A stretch of DNA of 10,092 nucleotides from an uncultured Collinsella sp. (GTDB taxonomy: Bacteria > Actinomycetota > Coriobacteriia > Coriobacteriales > Coriobacteriaceae). Under the pieces are notes generated by a model. That model worked only from the letters and a program-made list of their open reading frames with translations, was not told the DNA's origin and did not search any database. Shown piece by piece: positions 1 to 6,603 of this stretch; positions within the stretch are counted from its first letter, which is position 1, and every line of letters starts with the position of its first letter. The position numbers and the translations under genes were made by a program. Location: contig URZJ01000056.1 in NCBI GenBank assembly GCA_900552395.1, positions 1-10,092 of the forward strand. The letters run 5' to 3'.

Positions 1-85
1 ATGTATACATCATAACGATGGATAAGAGAAATATTTTGCTATATTTCATAAAGCATTTACATTTAAATTATTATTATTCCAACGA
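1..85. other. AT-rich 3' flank of the lyase gene
   Basis: A very AT-rich stretch downstream of the lyase stop codon. I see no clear hairpin plus T-run, no ORF and no recognised promoter. Its composition agrees with the Bacteroidetes-like block and contrasts sharply with the rest of the window. Confidence 0.5.
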
Positions 86-1867
86 TCATTTCAACAGTCG
101 GTGATACCCCGCTTCAACCTTATACATATTCTTTCCTAATCTGACGGTAACTTTTCCAGTCGAAGAGTAGAACCATTCCCCATCCTTACGATAGACAGAA
201 ACGGAAACCGGTTCCAATGCTTCTATGACATATTTTCCCCGTTCTATTTTCCGACCGTCCACCATATAAATCTGTTCCAATCCGTCCGCCAGTTCGGTAA
301 TCAGTCCGAATGTTCCCTGAAAAGCCTGCCGTTTGCCGAATGAGCAAACAACATCCGAGGACGTGGAACTGAAAATATAGTCCTTGCGCTTGCCTTCCGA
401 TTCTACACAAAAGGCAACCACCTTTTCGTCTACCTTTATCTTTTCTGTTCCAACGACCGAAGCATCGCCTCTCACCGGCTCAAAGACAGCGATAAAGGGT
501 GAACTCCATGCGTTATTACCATTCTGTCGGACAAGCAAAGTAGGAGTTATGGACGGAGCCGTACTGACATTCTTCGGAGTCAGTCCCTGTTGCAATGTAG
601 TATAAGGGGCTTCCAATGCATATAACTCACGCCCTTGCGCCCCCATCATCCACATCTGCATAGACAGAGGTTGCTCACCGGAAGTAATGTTCCAGACAGC
701 CTTGAAATCATCTGGACAAGCGGCTCTTCTCAACTTTTTAAACCAATTATAGCCCTCGCCATAAATTTTGTCCAAACGTTCCGTTTCCGTCAAAGGAAGC
801 AACTTTCCACCGGCATCCATCAAGTTTAACGAAATGCCGACATTATGGAACAAGTAATCGTTATCCATTTGATTGGAACGAAAGATATCGACATAGAATC
901 CTTTATCCGAAGCCGTTTTCACCATGGCAACCACCCGCCTTTTCTCTCCGGCCTCCATATCACAGATATTTATGCAGGGATTCAACGCTTGTGCGTTCAC
1001 GAAACTTTCAGAATCAACATACGGTTCCATCGCTTTAATCGTGATATCCCCCTCTGCATATCCCGGCAAAACCGTATTACTTCCGGTAGCAGACTGATGG
1101 TACCGCTGGTCTTTGCTCCAATAAGACTCATATCCTGAAGCATCCGGAGCCAAAGCATAACCAAACCCGTACAATTGCAAAGCCAAGCCATTAGGCGACA
1201 AATGATAGCCTTTGCGCCCGCCATACAATACAGCCATCAGATTTTCCTGATCCTTCTTACTTTTCATGGTAACAAGACGATGATGGGGAGAATAAGACAT
1301 ACGTTCCATATCGGCACCTTCATCCGTCACCGGAATACGGGCCATATAAGTGCAAAGCCCTGTCCACCCTGCATTTTCACGCTTGTAGGCCCCATTCGCA
1401 AGACCTGTTCTCAGTGCCATTGCTACACGTGCACTGTTCTTCGTGTCCCCCGTCTGCCCATAATAAGCAAGAAGATGCTCGAATGTCCCGAAATTAGCGG
1501 CTCCCCCCCGGCTGTCGCCAAACACAATCATATTGGCGCGCTCATCCATCCATGGAAATGCGGCAAGAGCCGCCTTTTGCATGATTGGATTACCTGCGAT
1601 AATGTCTATGCCGCATCTCTTCAGCAAAGTAGAGAACTCCAACAGCATGGCTATCGTGCCAAAAGAGTATCCCGGAGATTCCGGCCACAAGCCGGTCACC
1701 GGATCGTAACTTTTCAGGATGTCCGGTATGGCATCATGATAAGGGGTAGATTCCGTTGTCAGATAATGCAGATAATATGAACGTCCTTTGCCATCGGCAT
1801 ACGCATCATTCTCTTCCAAGGCCAGTATAGGGCGCAACATCATGTTCCAGCCGTTCACATTCCAGTT
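86..1867 (-). CDS. Heparinase II/III-like polysaccharide lyase, N-terminally truncated (Bacteroidetes-type)
   Basis: Family members cleave acidic polysaccharides (glycosaminoglycans, alginate-like glycans) by beta-elimination in the periplasm or at the cell surface. About 590 residues are visible from the GTG at 1858; the frame stays open upstream to a TAG at 1910-1912, so the GTG is only a default start and the true N-terminus, with any signal peptide, is missing. The first ~170 residues fit the end of the alpha/alpha toroid (WPESPGYSFG at 59-67). The beta-sandwich carries family-typical blocks: YHLSPNG (218-224), SGYESYW (241-247) and HQSATGSNTVL (254-264), where this family places catalytic His/Tyr and the 'T..HNT'-like strand. 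The stop is TGA at 86-88. Base composition is clearly lower in GC than everything to the right and resembles Bacteroides. The substrate and exact PL family cannot be told from sequence alone. The gene breaks at the join with pckA. Confidence 0.8.
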   Translation of the reverse strand, partial: NWNVNGWNMMLRPILALEENDAYADGKGRSYYLHYLTTESTPYHDAIPDILKSYDPVTGLWPESPGYSFGTIAMLLEFSTLLKRCGIDIIAGNPIMQKAALAAFPWMDERANMIVFGDSRGGAANFGTFEHLLAYYGQTGDTKNSARVAMALRTGLANGAYKRENAGWTGLCTYMARIPVTDEGADMERMSYSPHHRLVTMKSKKDQENLMAVLYGGRKGYHLSPNGLALQLYGFGYALAPDASGYESYWSKDQRYHQSATGSNTVLPGYAEGDITIKAMEPYVDSESFVNAQALNPCINICDMEAGEKRRVVAMVKTASDKGFYVDIFRSNQMDNDYLFHNVGISLNLMDAGGKLLPLTETERLDKIYGEGYNWFKKLRRAACPDDFKAVWNITSGEQPLSMQMWMMGAQGRELYALEAPYTTLQQGLTPKNVSTAPSITPTLLVRQNGNNAWSSPFIAVFEPVRGDASVVGTEKIKVDEKVVAFCVESEGKRKDYIFSSTSSDVVCSFGKRQAFQGTFGLITELADGLEQIYMVDGRKIERGKYVIEALEPVSVSVYRKDGEWFYSSTGKVTVRLGKNMYKVEAGYHRLLK

Positions 1868-1880
1868 TCCGGTCTTCCCG
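1860..1880. other. Composition and gene-content breakpoint (probable chimeric join)
   Basis: Leftward of about 1865 the minus strand reads as lyase (GNWNVNGWNMM in the open frame). Rightward of about 1871 the plus strand reads as the N-terminal part of pckA (GLPAADKAYVDE). Both genes are cut here, in opposite orientations, with no insertion sequence, direct repeat or tRNA between them. GC content rises abruptly at the same place. The exact base cannot be fixed without the parent sequences. Confidence 0.75.
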
Positions 1881-3523
1881 CCGCGGATAAAGCCTATGTC
1901 GATGAAACGCTATCCGCCGAGAATCAGCCCCGTCTGCTGGTCGATCTACCCGCCGCGGAGCTCGTCGAGCACGCTATCCGCCGCGAAGAAGGCCGCATGG
2001 CATCCAACGGCGCGCTGGTGATCGAGACGGGGGAGCGCACTGGTCGTTCCCCCAATGACCGCTTTATCGTTGACACGCCCGACGTGCACGACAAGATCGC
2101 CTGGGGCGCCGTCAACCGACCGCTTTCGATCGAGAGCTACGAGACCATCAAGGCCGGCATCGTCGACTACCTCAACGAGCGCGACGTGTTCGTCACCCGC
2201 GGCATGGCCGGCGCCGACCGCAACCACACGCGCCGACTGCTCGTCGCCTGCGAGCGCGCCAGCCAGGCACTCTTCATTAAGCAGATGCTCGCCCGCCCGC
2301 TTGCCCGCGAAATCGCGCGCACCGGCGAGCCGGACTTCTGTGTGCTCGCCGCGCCGGGCTACCAGTGCGATCCCGCCATCAAGGGCCTCAACTCCAGCGC
2401 CGCCGTGGTCATCAACTTCCAGGAGCGCGTGATTTTGGTCGCGGGTACCGGCTACTCCGGCGAGATCAAAAAGTCCATCTTCAGCGTCATGAATTACCTG
2501 CTGCCCGTCGAGGACGACGTGCTGCCCATGCATTGCTCGGCCAGTATGGATCCCGTCACGCACGAGACCGCGGTGTTCTTTGGCCTGTCGGGCACCGGCA
2601 AGACCACGCTTTCGGCCAACCCCACGCGGCTGCTGATCGGCGACGACGAGCACGGTTGGTCCGACATGGGCATCTTCAACATCGAGGGTGGCTGCTACGC
2701 CAAATGCGAGGGCCTGGACGCGTTCCACGAGCCTGAGATCTTCAACGCCGTCCGCTTTGGCGCGATCTGCGAAAACGTGGTGCTCGACGAGAGCCGCAAG
2801 CCCAACTACGATGACGTCTCGGTCACGCACAACACGCGCGTGGCCTACCCTGTGGAGCACATTCCCAACGCGTGGACCAAGGGCATGGGCACCACTCCGA
2901 GCGTCGTGCTGTTTTTGACCTGCGACGCCTTTGGCGTGCTGCCGCCCATCTCGCGCCTGACGGCCGACGCCGCCATGTATCACTTTGTGACGGGCTTTAC
3001 GGCCAAGATCCCCGGCACCGAGGTCGGCGTCACCGAGCCCACGCCCACGTTCTCTTCGCTGTTTGGCGAGCCGTTTATGCCGCTCGACCCCATGGTCTAT
3101 GCCAAGATGCTCGGTGAGCGCATCGCCGACGGCCGCACGCGTGTGTACCTGGTCAACACCGGCTGGATTGGCGGCGGCTACGGCGTGGGCCATCGCATCG
3201 AGCTTGCCTACACGCGCGCCCTGGTGGCCCGCGCCCTCGACGGTACCATCGAGGACAGCGAATTCGTGCATGACGATATCTTTAACGTTGACATTCCCAC
3301 CACGTGCCACGGCGTGCCCGACGGCATCCTGGTGCCGCGCCAGTACTGGCAGAGCACCGCGCGCTACGACGAGGCGGCGCACAACTTGGCCGTGATGTTC
3401 GAGGAGAACTTCGAGAAGAAGTACTCGCACCTGCCCGAGTCCGTGAAGGCCGCCGGTCCGCACGCTCAGGTGCACGCCGACGCCCGTCATCGCGGCCGCG
3501 GCCTGCTGGGACTCCGACACTAG
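1871..3523 (+). CDS. pckA: Phosphoenolpyruvate carboxykinase (ATP), 5' end missing
   Basis: Cytosolic enzyme that interconverts oxaloacetate + ATP with phosphoenolpyruvate + CO2 + ADP, the first step of gluconeogenesis or, in fermenting gut bacteria, an anaplerotic CO2-fixing step. The substrate-binding block TGRSPNDRFIVD lies near 2039-2074. The P-loop GLSGTGKTT is at 2582-2608, followed by the kinase-2 and PCK signatures LIGDDEHGWSD and FNIEGGCYAK (about 2633-2705). TRVAYPVEHIPNA and YLVNTGWIGGGYG are also present, so the fold is the ATP-dependent class. The first in-frame ATG, at 1997, is too late: in-frame codons back to ~1871 encode family-like sequence (AYVDETLSAENQPRLLVDLP), so the real start lies beyond the breakpoint, perhaps 10-15 codons upstream. 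The family normally ends near 'AAGP'; here about 20 residues follow KAAGPHA. A palindrome ends the transcript 19 bases after the stop. Confidence 0.95.
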   Translation, partial: GLPAADKAYVDETLSAENQPRLLVDLPAAELVEHAIRREEGRMASNGALVIETGERTGRSPNDRFIVDTPDVHDKIAWGAVNRPLSIESYETIKAGIVDYLNERDVFVTRGMAGADRNHTRRLLVACERASQALFIKQMLARPLAREIARTGEPDFCVLAAPGYQCDPAIKGLNSSAAVVINFQERVILVAGTGYSGEIKKSIFSVMNYLLPVEDDVLPMHCSASMDPVTHETAVFFGLSGTGKTTLSANPTRLLIGDDEHGWSDMGIFNIEGGCYAKCEGLDAFHEPEIFNAVRFGAICENVVLDESRKPNYDDVSVTHNTRVAYPVEHIPNAWTKGMGTTPSVVLFLTCDAFGVLPPISRLTADAAMYHFVTGFTAKIPGTEVGVTEPTPTFSSLFGEPFMPLDPMVYAKMLGERIADGRTRVYLVNTGWIGGGYGVGHRIELAYTRALVARALDGTIEDSEFVHDDIFNVDIPTTCHGVPDGILVPRQYWQSTARYDEAAHNLAVMFEENFEKKYSHLPESVKAAGPHAQVHADARHRGRGLLGLRH

Positions 3524-3542
3524 CGTCGCCGCGAGTCCATAT

Positions 3543-3579
3543 CCGCCACAAAGGGGACAGGCACCTTTGTGGCGGTTTT
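3543..3579. terminator. Palindrome copy 1, terminator-like, 3' of pckA
   Basis: Perfect 12-bp stem CCGCCACAAAGG (3543-3554) with CCTTTGTGGCGG (3564-3575), loop GGACAGGCA, then TTTT. It begins 19 bases after the pckA stop, so it is well placed as an intrinsic terminator. The loop and inner stem are shared with three other copies in the window. Confidence 0.75.
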
Positions 3580-3606
3580 GCTTGGGCGAATGACTCGGGT
3601 TACAAT
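3578..3606 (+). promoter_or_regulatory. Candidate sigma-A promoter for the B3/4-domain gene
   Basis: A weak -35 TTGCTT (3578-3583) and a good -10 TACAAT (3601-3606) are separated by 17 bases. The position just after the pckA terminator and upstream of a structured leader suits the next gene. The transcript would start near 3612. Confidence 0.45.
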
Positions 3607-3611
3607 ACGCC

Positions 3612-3735
3612 TGACATATCGCCCCCTTCTCCGGATGGGGGCAGCGTAAGCGCTCTTGTGGCGGCACCGTAGGACTTTGAAGGTGGCCGTCGTAAGGGCG
3701 CTTTTTGTTTAGGCACCCGGGCTCGGGCGCATGCT
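3612..3735 (+). promoter_or_regulatory. Structured leader with possible attenuator hairpin
   Basis: The ~125-nt untranslated region contains hairpin A (GCCCCC 3621-3626 / GGGGGC 3637-3642), a small hairpin AGCG-TAAG-CGCT (3643-3654) and an imperfect hairpin GGCACC / GGTGGCC (3663-3687). A long-range stem pairs GCGCTCTT (3650-3657) with AAGGGCGC (3694-3701, one G-T pair) and is followed at once by TTTTT (3702-3706). The small hairpin and the long-range stem share bases 3650-3654, so they exclude each other, as in riboswitches and attenuators. It matches no riboswitch or T-box consensus that I recognise. Everything beyond the pairing itself is inference. Confidence 0.4.
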
Positions 3736-3750
3736 ATGAAGGGAGAGCAC

Positions 3751-4470
3751 ATGAAGAGTTTCGTTGCCGAGGATTCGTTTTGGGAGCTATTTCCGCAGGC
3801 GGCTGTCGGTGTTGCGGTCGTAAAGGGCATGAAGCCCGCGGCTCAGATTCCTCAAGAGGACGTTGATGCGATTGCCGCGTTGCTCGACCGCGCCAATATC
3901 GATGCGGAGCGTCACCTGACGAGTGATACCATCAGCGAGAATGCGCCGGTTAAGGCATGGCGCGAGGCATATCGCCTATTCAAGACCAAGAAGGGCGCGC
4001 GTTGCTCAATTGAGAACCTGCTCAAGCGCGTGCTCAAAGGAAAGCCGGTGGGCCACATTACGCCCGCGGTGGACATCTACAACACGGTGTCGCTGTCCTA
4101 CGCGCTGCCCGTAGGCGGCGAGGATTTGCACGCGATTGAGGGAGACCTTTGCCTGAAGGTGACCGACGGTGGCGATTCATTTCTGCCGCTTGGCGAGGAG
4201 ACAGATGACCCGACGCTGCCCGGCGAGCTCGCCTACATCGATGATGCGGGCGCCGTATGCCGCTGCTGGAACTGGCGCGATGGCGTTCGAACGGCGTTGT
4301 CCGATGATTCGGCCGATGCTTTCCTGGCGATTGAGTGCGTGGAGCCCGAGCGGATGGGGGATTGCCAGGCCGCGATCGATCGCTTAGCCGAGCTGCTCGA
4401 GCGCTATCTGGGAGCGACGGTTGTCGTTAAAACGCTTGTGACCCGCGACAATCCTTGCGTGGGGCTGTAG
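3751..4470 (+). CDS. B3/B4 tRNA-binding-domain protein
   Basis: A stand-alone protein of 239 residues related to the B3/B4 domain of the phenylalanyl-tRNA synthetase beta subunit (COG3382-like). In PheRS this domain belongs to the editing module; free-standing forms are poorly characterised and may act in tRNA or amino-acid quality control. The core is the stretch from PVKAWREAYRLFK through GARCSIENLLKRVLKG and VDIYNTVSLSYALPVGGEDL (about residues 66-125), followed by a beta-rich half. No signal peptide or membrane segment is visible, so it is likely cytosolic. The start at 3751 is chosen over the ATG at 3736 because AAGGGAG (3739-3745) sits 5 bases before it. The gene has its own candidate promoter and structured leader, and is followed 30 bases downstream by palindrome copy 2. 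The function is not known from sequence. Confidence 0.8.
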   Translation: MKSFVAEDSFWELFPQAAVGVAVVKGMKPAAQIPQEDVDAIAALLDRANIDAERHLTSDTISENAPVKAWREAYRLFKTKKGARCSIENLLKRVLKGKPVGHITPAVDIYNTVSLSYALPVGGEDLHAIEGDLCLKVTDGGDSFLPLGEETDDPTLPGELAYIDDAGAVCRCWNWRDGVRTALSDDSADAFLAIECVEPERMGDCQAAIDRLAELLERYLGATVVVKTLVTRDNPCVGL

Positions 4471-4500
4471 CGAAGTCTGCGGATCAAACTCGATGCCCCA

Positions 4501-4540
4501 AACCACCACAAAGGTGCCTGTCCCCTTTGTGGTGGTTTTT
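4501..4540. terminator. Palindrome copy 2, terminator-like, 3' of B3/4 gene
   Basis: Perfect 14-bp stem AACCACCACAAAGG (4501-4514) / CCTTTGTGGTGGTT (4524-4537), loop TGCCTGTCC, then TTT. The loop is the exact reverse complement of the copy 1 loop, so this copy is inverted. The A-run before and T-run after would allow termination in both directions. Confidence 0.75.
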
Positions 4541-4555
4541 ATGTTGATGGGTTAA

Positions 4556-4570
4556 CAAATCGGATATTTG
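4556..4570. promoter_or_regulatory. Inverted repeat, possible MarR operator
   Basis: CAAAT (4556-4560), five bases, ATTTG (4566-4570): a perfect small palindrome 72 bases upstream of the marR-type start codon. MarR proteins usually repress their own promoter by binding such sites. No convincing -35/-10 pair could be fixed beside it, so the role is inferred. Confidence 0.3.
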
Positions 4571-4642
4571 GGTACGGGTGTTGCCTTGTGCGGCTAAGAT
4601 GTTTACCCGTTAGCATCATGTAAGCGAAAGGCGGTCGTCACC

Positions 4643-5092
4643 ATGCAGCAGAACGACGAGACACGTTTTGAGGACTTTGTCGGACTGATCAGCGGCCTCT
4701 ACAAGGAGATTCAGCGCATCAAGACGTCCGAAGGCGCAAGGCTCGGCCTTAAGGGCTCCGATGTCATGTGCCTGTACTATCTTGAGCGCAGCAAGGACGG
4801 CCTGACTGGCGCCGACCTCGCCCGCATGGCCGGCGTTACCCGTGCCGCCGTTTCGCGCACACTGGCTCATCTGGAGGAGGGCGGCTACGTCGAGGTTGAC
4901 GACTCGGGTGATGCGGCCGTCAAGTACCGTGCTCCGGTGCGCCTGACTGCTCTGGGCGGCGAGAGCATGAGCGAGGCCGATCGCATCATTCGCGATGTGC
5001 TCGATACCACCGGCAAGGCCATGGGCGTGGAGCAGCGCGAGCAGATGTATGCGTCGCTGCGCACGATCCTCAGCACCCTGCGCGAGATTTAG
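4643..5092 (+). CDS. MarR-family winged-helix transcriptional regulator
   Basis: A 149-residue protein of normal MarR size. An N-terminal helix involved in dimerisation (DFVGLISGLYKEIQRIK) is followed by a winged helix-turn-helix: LTGADLARMAGVTRAAVSRT (about 54-73) contains the helix-turn-helix with the recognition helix, and LEEGGYVEVDDSG leads into the wing. The C-terminal helices would complete the dimer. Such proteins are ligand-responsive dimeric repressors, often of neighbouring genes for stress, efflux or aromatic-compound response. No Cys-based redox sensor is evident. The purine-rich AAAGGCGG at 4627-4634 is a fair ribosome binding site. The nearest downstream gene is degV, so it or marR itself are the first candidate targets. 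The ligand cannot be deduced. Confidence 0.9.
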   Translation: MQQNDETRFEDFVGLISGLYKEIQRIKTSEGARLGLKGSDVMCLYYLERSKDGLTGADLARMAGVTRAAVSRTLAHLEEGGYVEVDDSGDAAVKYRAPVRLTALGGESMSEADRIIRDVLDTTGKAMGVEQREQMYASLRTILSTLREI

Positions 5093-5130
5093 AGCCGCGC
5101 TGGCACTATCTTTCAGCCAACAACTGCATC

Positions 5131-5170
5131 GTCCCGTTTGAGCGCGCACGCCGCGCCGGGACATTGTTGT
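5131..5170 (+). terminator. Weak terminator-like hairpin after marR
   Basis: GTCCCG (5131-5136) pairs with CGGGAC (5157-5162) and GCGCG (5142-5146) with CGCGC (5152-5156), with a five-base bulge on the left side. ATTGTTGT follows, an interrupted T-rich tail. It could partly separate marR from degV, but the tail is poor. Confidence 0.35.
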
Positions 5171-5211
5171 CAAAATTCCCTGCGCGAGACCTGCGCAAGA
5201 AAGGATTCGCT

Positions 5212-6066
5212 ATGTCCGTCCGCATTATTACCGATTCCGCCAGCGATATGTCTCCGGCGGAGCACCCCGCTCTGCGTGTTCTGCCGCTGTCCGTCACCTT
5301 TGGCACCGATGTGTACATGGATGGCATCGACATCGATCACCAGCGCTTTTACGAGATGCTCGTGGAGCGCGATGAGCTGCCCAAGACTGGCCAGGTCAAC
5401 CCGTACGCGTTTTCTCAGGCTATCGCCGAGGTTCGTGAAGCCGGCGATGAGGCGGTGATTATTACCGTGGGCGCTAAGCTTTCGGGCACCAATCAGAGTG
5501 CCCGTACCGCACTTGCCGAGGCACCGGGCGGCGACGTGTTTATCGTGGACAGCAATAACGTGACCTTGGGCGAGCGCGTGCTGGTTGAGTATGCCCTGCG
5601 CCTGGTGGATGAGGGCCAGGGCGCGGCTCAGGTTGCGGCGGCTGTCGAGGCCGTGCGCGACCGCGTGGTCGTCATCGGCCTGCTCGAGACGTTGGAGTAC
5701 CTGGTGCGCGGCGGTCGCCTGTCTGCTGCGGCCGGTGCCGTGGGTACGCTGCTCAACGTAAAGCCCGTGGTGGCTGCCGAGGACGGTCTCATCGTGCAGC
5801 TGGGCAAGGCGCGCGGTTCCAAGAACGGTCGCAACCTACTGAACCAGAAAGTCGAAAAGGCGGGCGGCGTCGACTTCTCCATGCCGCTGGCGCTGGGCTA
5901 TACGGGTCTTTCGGATGCCGTGCTCAAGAAGTATATCGAGGACAGCGCGGCGTTGTGGGCTGGCCACACTGAGGGTGAGCTGCCCGTCCACACCATCGGT
6001 GCCACCATCGGCACCCACGTGGGCCCCGGCGCCGTCGCCGTAGCCTTCTTCCAGCCCGTCAACTAG
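5212..6066 (+). CDS. DegV family fatty-acid-binding protein
   Basis: A 284-residue protein, the usual DegV length. DegV/FakB proteins bind one fatty acid and, in Gram-positives with FakA, present it for phosphorylation to acyl-phosphate for membrane lipid synthesis. The N-terminal TDSASD (7-12), SGTNQSA (91-97), the helix with RGGRLS (166-171) and C-terminal IGTHVGPGA (266-274) are the conserved lipid-pocket segments. It is soluble and cytosolic with no signal peptide. The start at 5212 is preferred over the in-frame ATG at 5164 because AAAGGA (5199-5204) precedes it at good spacing and the protein then begins with the typical MSVRIITDSAS. It follows marR by 119 bases and is followed after 11 bases by palindrome copy 3. 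A FakA-like kinase is not in the window, so a FakB role is inferred from family only. Confidence 0.93.
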   Translation: MSVRIITDSASDMSPAEHPALRVLPLSVTFGTDVYMDGIDIDHQRFYEMLVERDELPKTGQVNPYAFSQAIAEVREAGDEAVIITVGAKLSGTNQSARTALAEAPGGDVFIVDSNNVTLGERVLVEYALRLVDEGQGAAQVAAAVEAVRDRVVVIGLLETLEYLVRGGRLSAAAGAVGTLLNVKPVVAAEDGLIVQLGKARGSKNGRNLLNQKVEKAGGVDFSMPLALGYTGLSDAVLKKYIEDSAALWAGHTEGELPVHTIGATIGTHVGPGAVAVAFFQPVN

Positions 6067-6077
6067 CCCACCTGCCA

Positions 6078-6116
6078 AAACCACCACAAAGGGGACAGGC
6101 ACCTTTGTGATGGTTT
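6078..6116. terminator. Palindrome copy 3, between degV and the MGMT-like gene
   Basis: Stem of 15 positions with one C/A mismatch: AAACCACCACAAAGG (6078-6092) and CCTTTGTGATGGTTT (6102-6116), loop GGACAGGCA as in copy 1. It starts 11 bases after the degV stop and ends 29 bases before the next start codon. The T-run (TTT) is shorter than in the other copies, so termination may be incomplete. Confidence 0.65.
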
Positions 6117-6145
6117 ATGCTGGTTTCGGTTGAAAGGAGCATGCG

Positions 6146-6466
6146 ATGGCGTCTGAGGGCTTTTTTGAGCGGGTGTACGAGGTAGTCGAGCAGATTCCCG
6201 AGGGGATGGCTGCCACCTACGGTCAGGTGGCGCTGCTCGCCGGTCGCCCACGAAGCGCGCGCTATGTGGGCTATGCGCTACACAGCAATCCGCGTCCTGG
6301 CCAGATTCCCTGTCATCGTGTGGTGTTTGCCGATGGTCGTATTTGCGAGGGCTTTGCTTTTGGCGGCCCCGATACTCAACGTGAGCTTTTGCTAGGGGAG
6401 GGTGTGACGTTTGCCGATCCCATGCACGTCGACTTGACCGCCTGTCGCTGGCCAGCAGGGCTCTAG
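6146..6466 (+). CDS. MGMT-like / alkyltransferase-like (ATL) DNA-binding protein with active-site Cys
   Basis: A 106-residue protein made only of the DNA-binding domain of O6-alkylguanine-DNA alkyltransferases. Visible: TYGQVA (24-29) of the helix-turn-helix, the arginine-finger segment RYVGYALHSNP with Arg39, the active-site PCHRVV (Cys56), and the ATL-like end (EGVTFADP, VDLTACRW). True MGMT/Ogt proteins have an additional N-terminal domain; classic ATL proteins of this size replace the Cys with Trp or Ala and only flag damage for excision repair. This one keeps the Cys, so it might transfer alkyl groups itself. AAAGGAG (6133-6139) fixes the start at 6146 over the ATG at 6141. There is little room for a promoter after copy 3, so it may depend on read-through from degV. 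Palindrome copy 4 follows the stop by 16 bases. Confidence 0.9.
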   Translation: MASEGFFERVYEVVEQIPEGMAATYGQVALLAGRPRSARYVGYALHSNPRPGQIPCHRVVFADGRICEGFAFGGPDTQRELLLGEGVTFADPMHVDLTACRWPAGL

Positions 6467-6482
6467 CGGCTCTGCCGTGGCT

Positions 6483-6523
6483 AAAACCCCCACGAAGGTG
6501 CCTGTCCCCTTTGTGTTGGTTTT
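6483..6523. terminator. Palindrome copy 4, 3' of the MGMT-like gene
   Basis: The most degenerate copy: AAAACCCCCACGAAGG (6483-6498) and CCTTTGTGTTGGTTTT (6508-6523) pair with one G-T and two mismatches, loop TGCCTGTCC as in copy 2. It ends in TTTT and lies 16 bases after the stop, so terminator use is plausible. Confidence 0.65.
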
Positions 6524-6603
6524 CCGTTGCAGGTTTACCGGGGCTAACTTATGGAGAACGTATGACGGCGCGGTTTGACGCTACAAAGTAAACCACGGTG
6601 AAC
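6524..6603. other. Gene-free part of the convergent region
   Basis: Between palindrome copy 4 and the hairpin array I see no credible coding sequence. It holds a TTGACG (6575-6580) without a -10 at standard spacing. Short ORFs across the region lack ribosome sites and recognisable products. Confidence 0.4.

Noticed and set aside
1175..1780. 201-residue plus-strand ORF within the lyase gene
   Set aside because: It is antisense to conserved lyase motifs and has no recognisable domain.
86..1867. Lyase gene as a horizontally acquired island in the actinobacterium
   Set aside because: There is no integrase, repeat or attachment site, and both genes are broken at the same point; an assembly join explains this better.
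1946..3667. 573-residue minus-strand ORF opposite pckA
   Set aside because: It is antisense to a clear PckA; its His/Arg/Ala/Gly-rich composition is typical of the shadow frame of a GC-rich gene and shows no domain.
3612..3735. Known riboswitch classes (TPP, cobalamin, FMN, glycine, SAM, ZTP, THF, fluoride)
   Set aside because: None of the conserved strings I know for these classes occurs in the leader.
3543..6523. The repeated palindromes as a CRISPR array or IS ends
   Set aside because: Spacing is irregular with whole genes in between, orientation alternates, and no cas gene or transposase is present.
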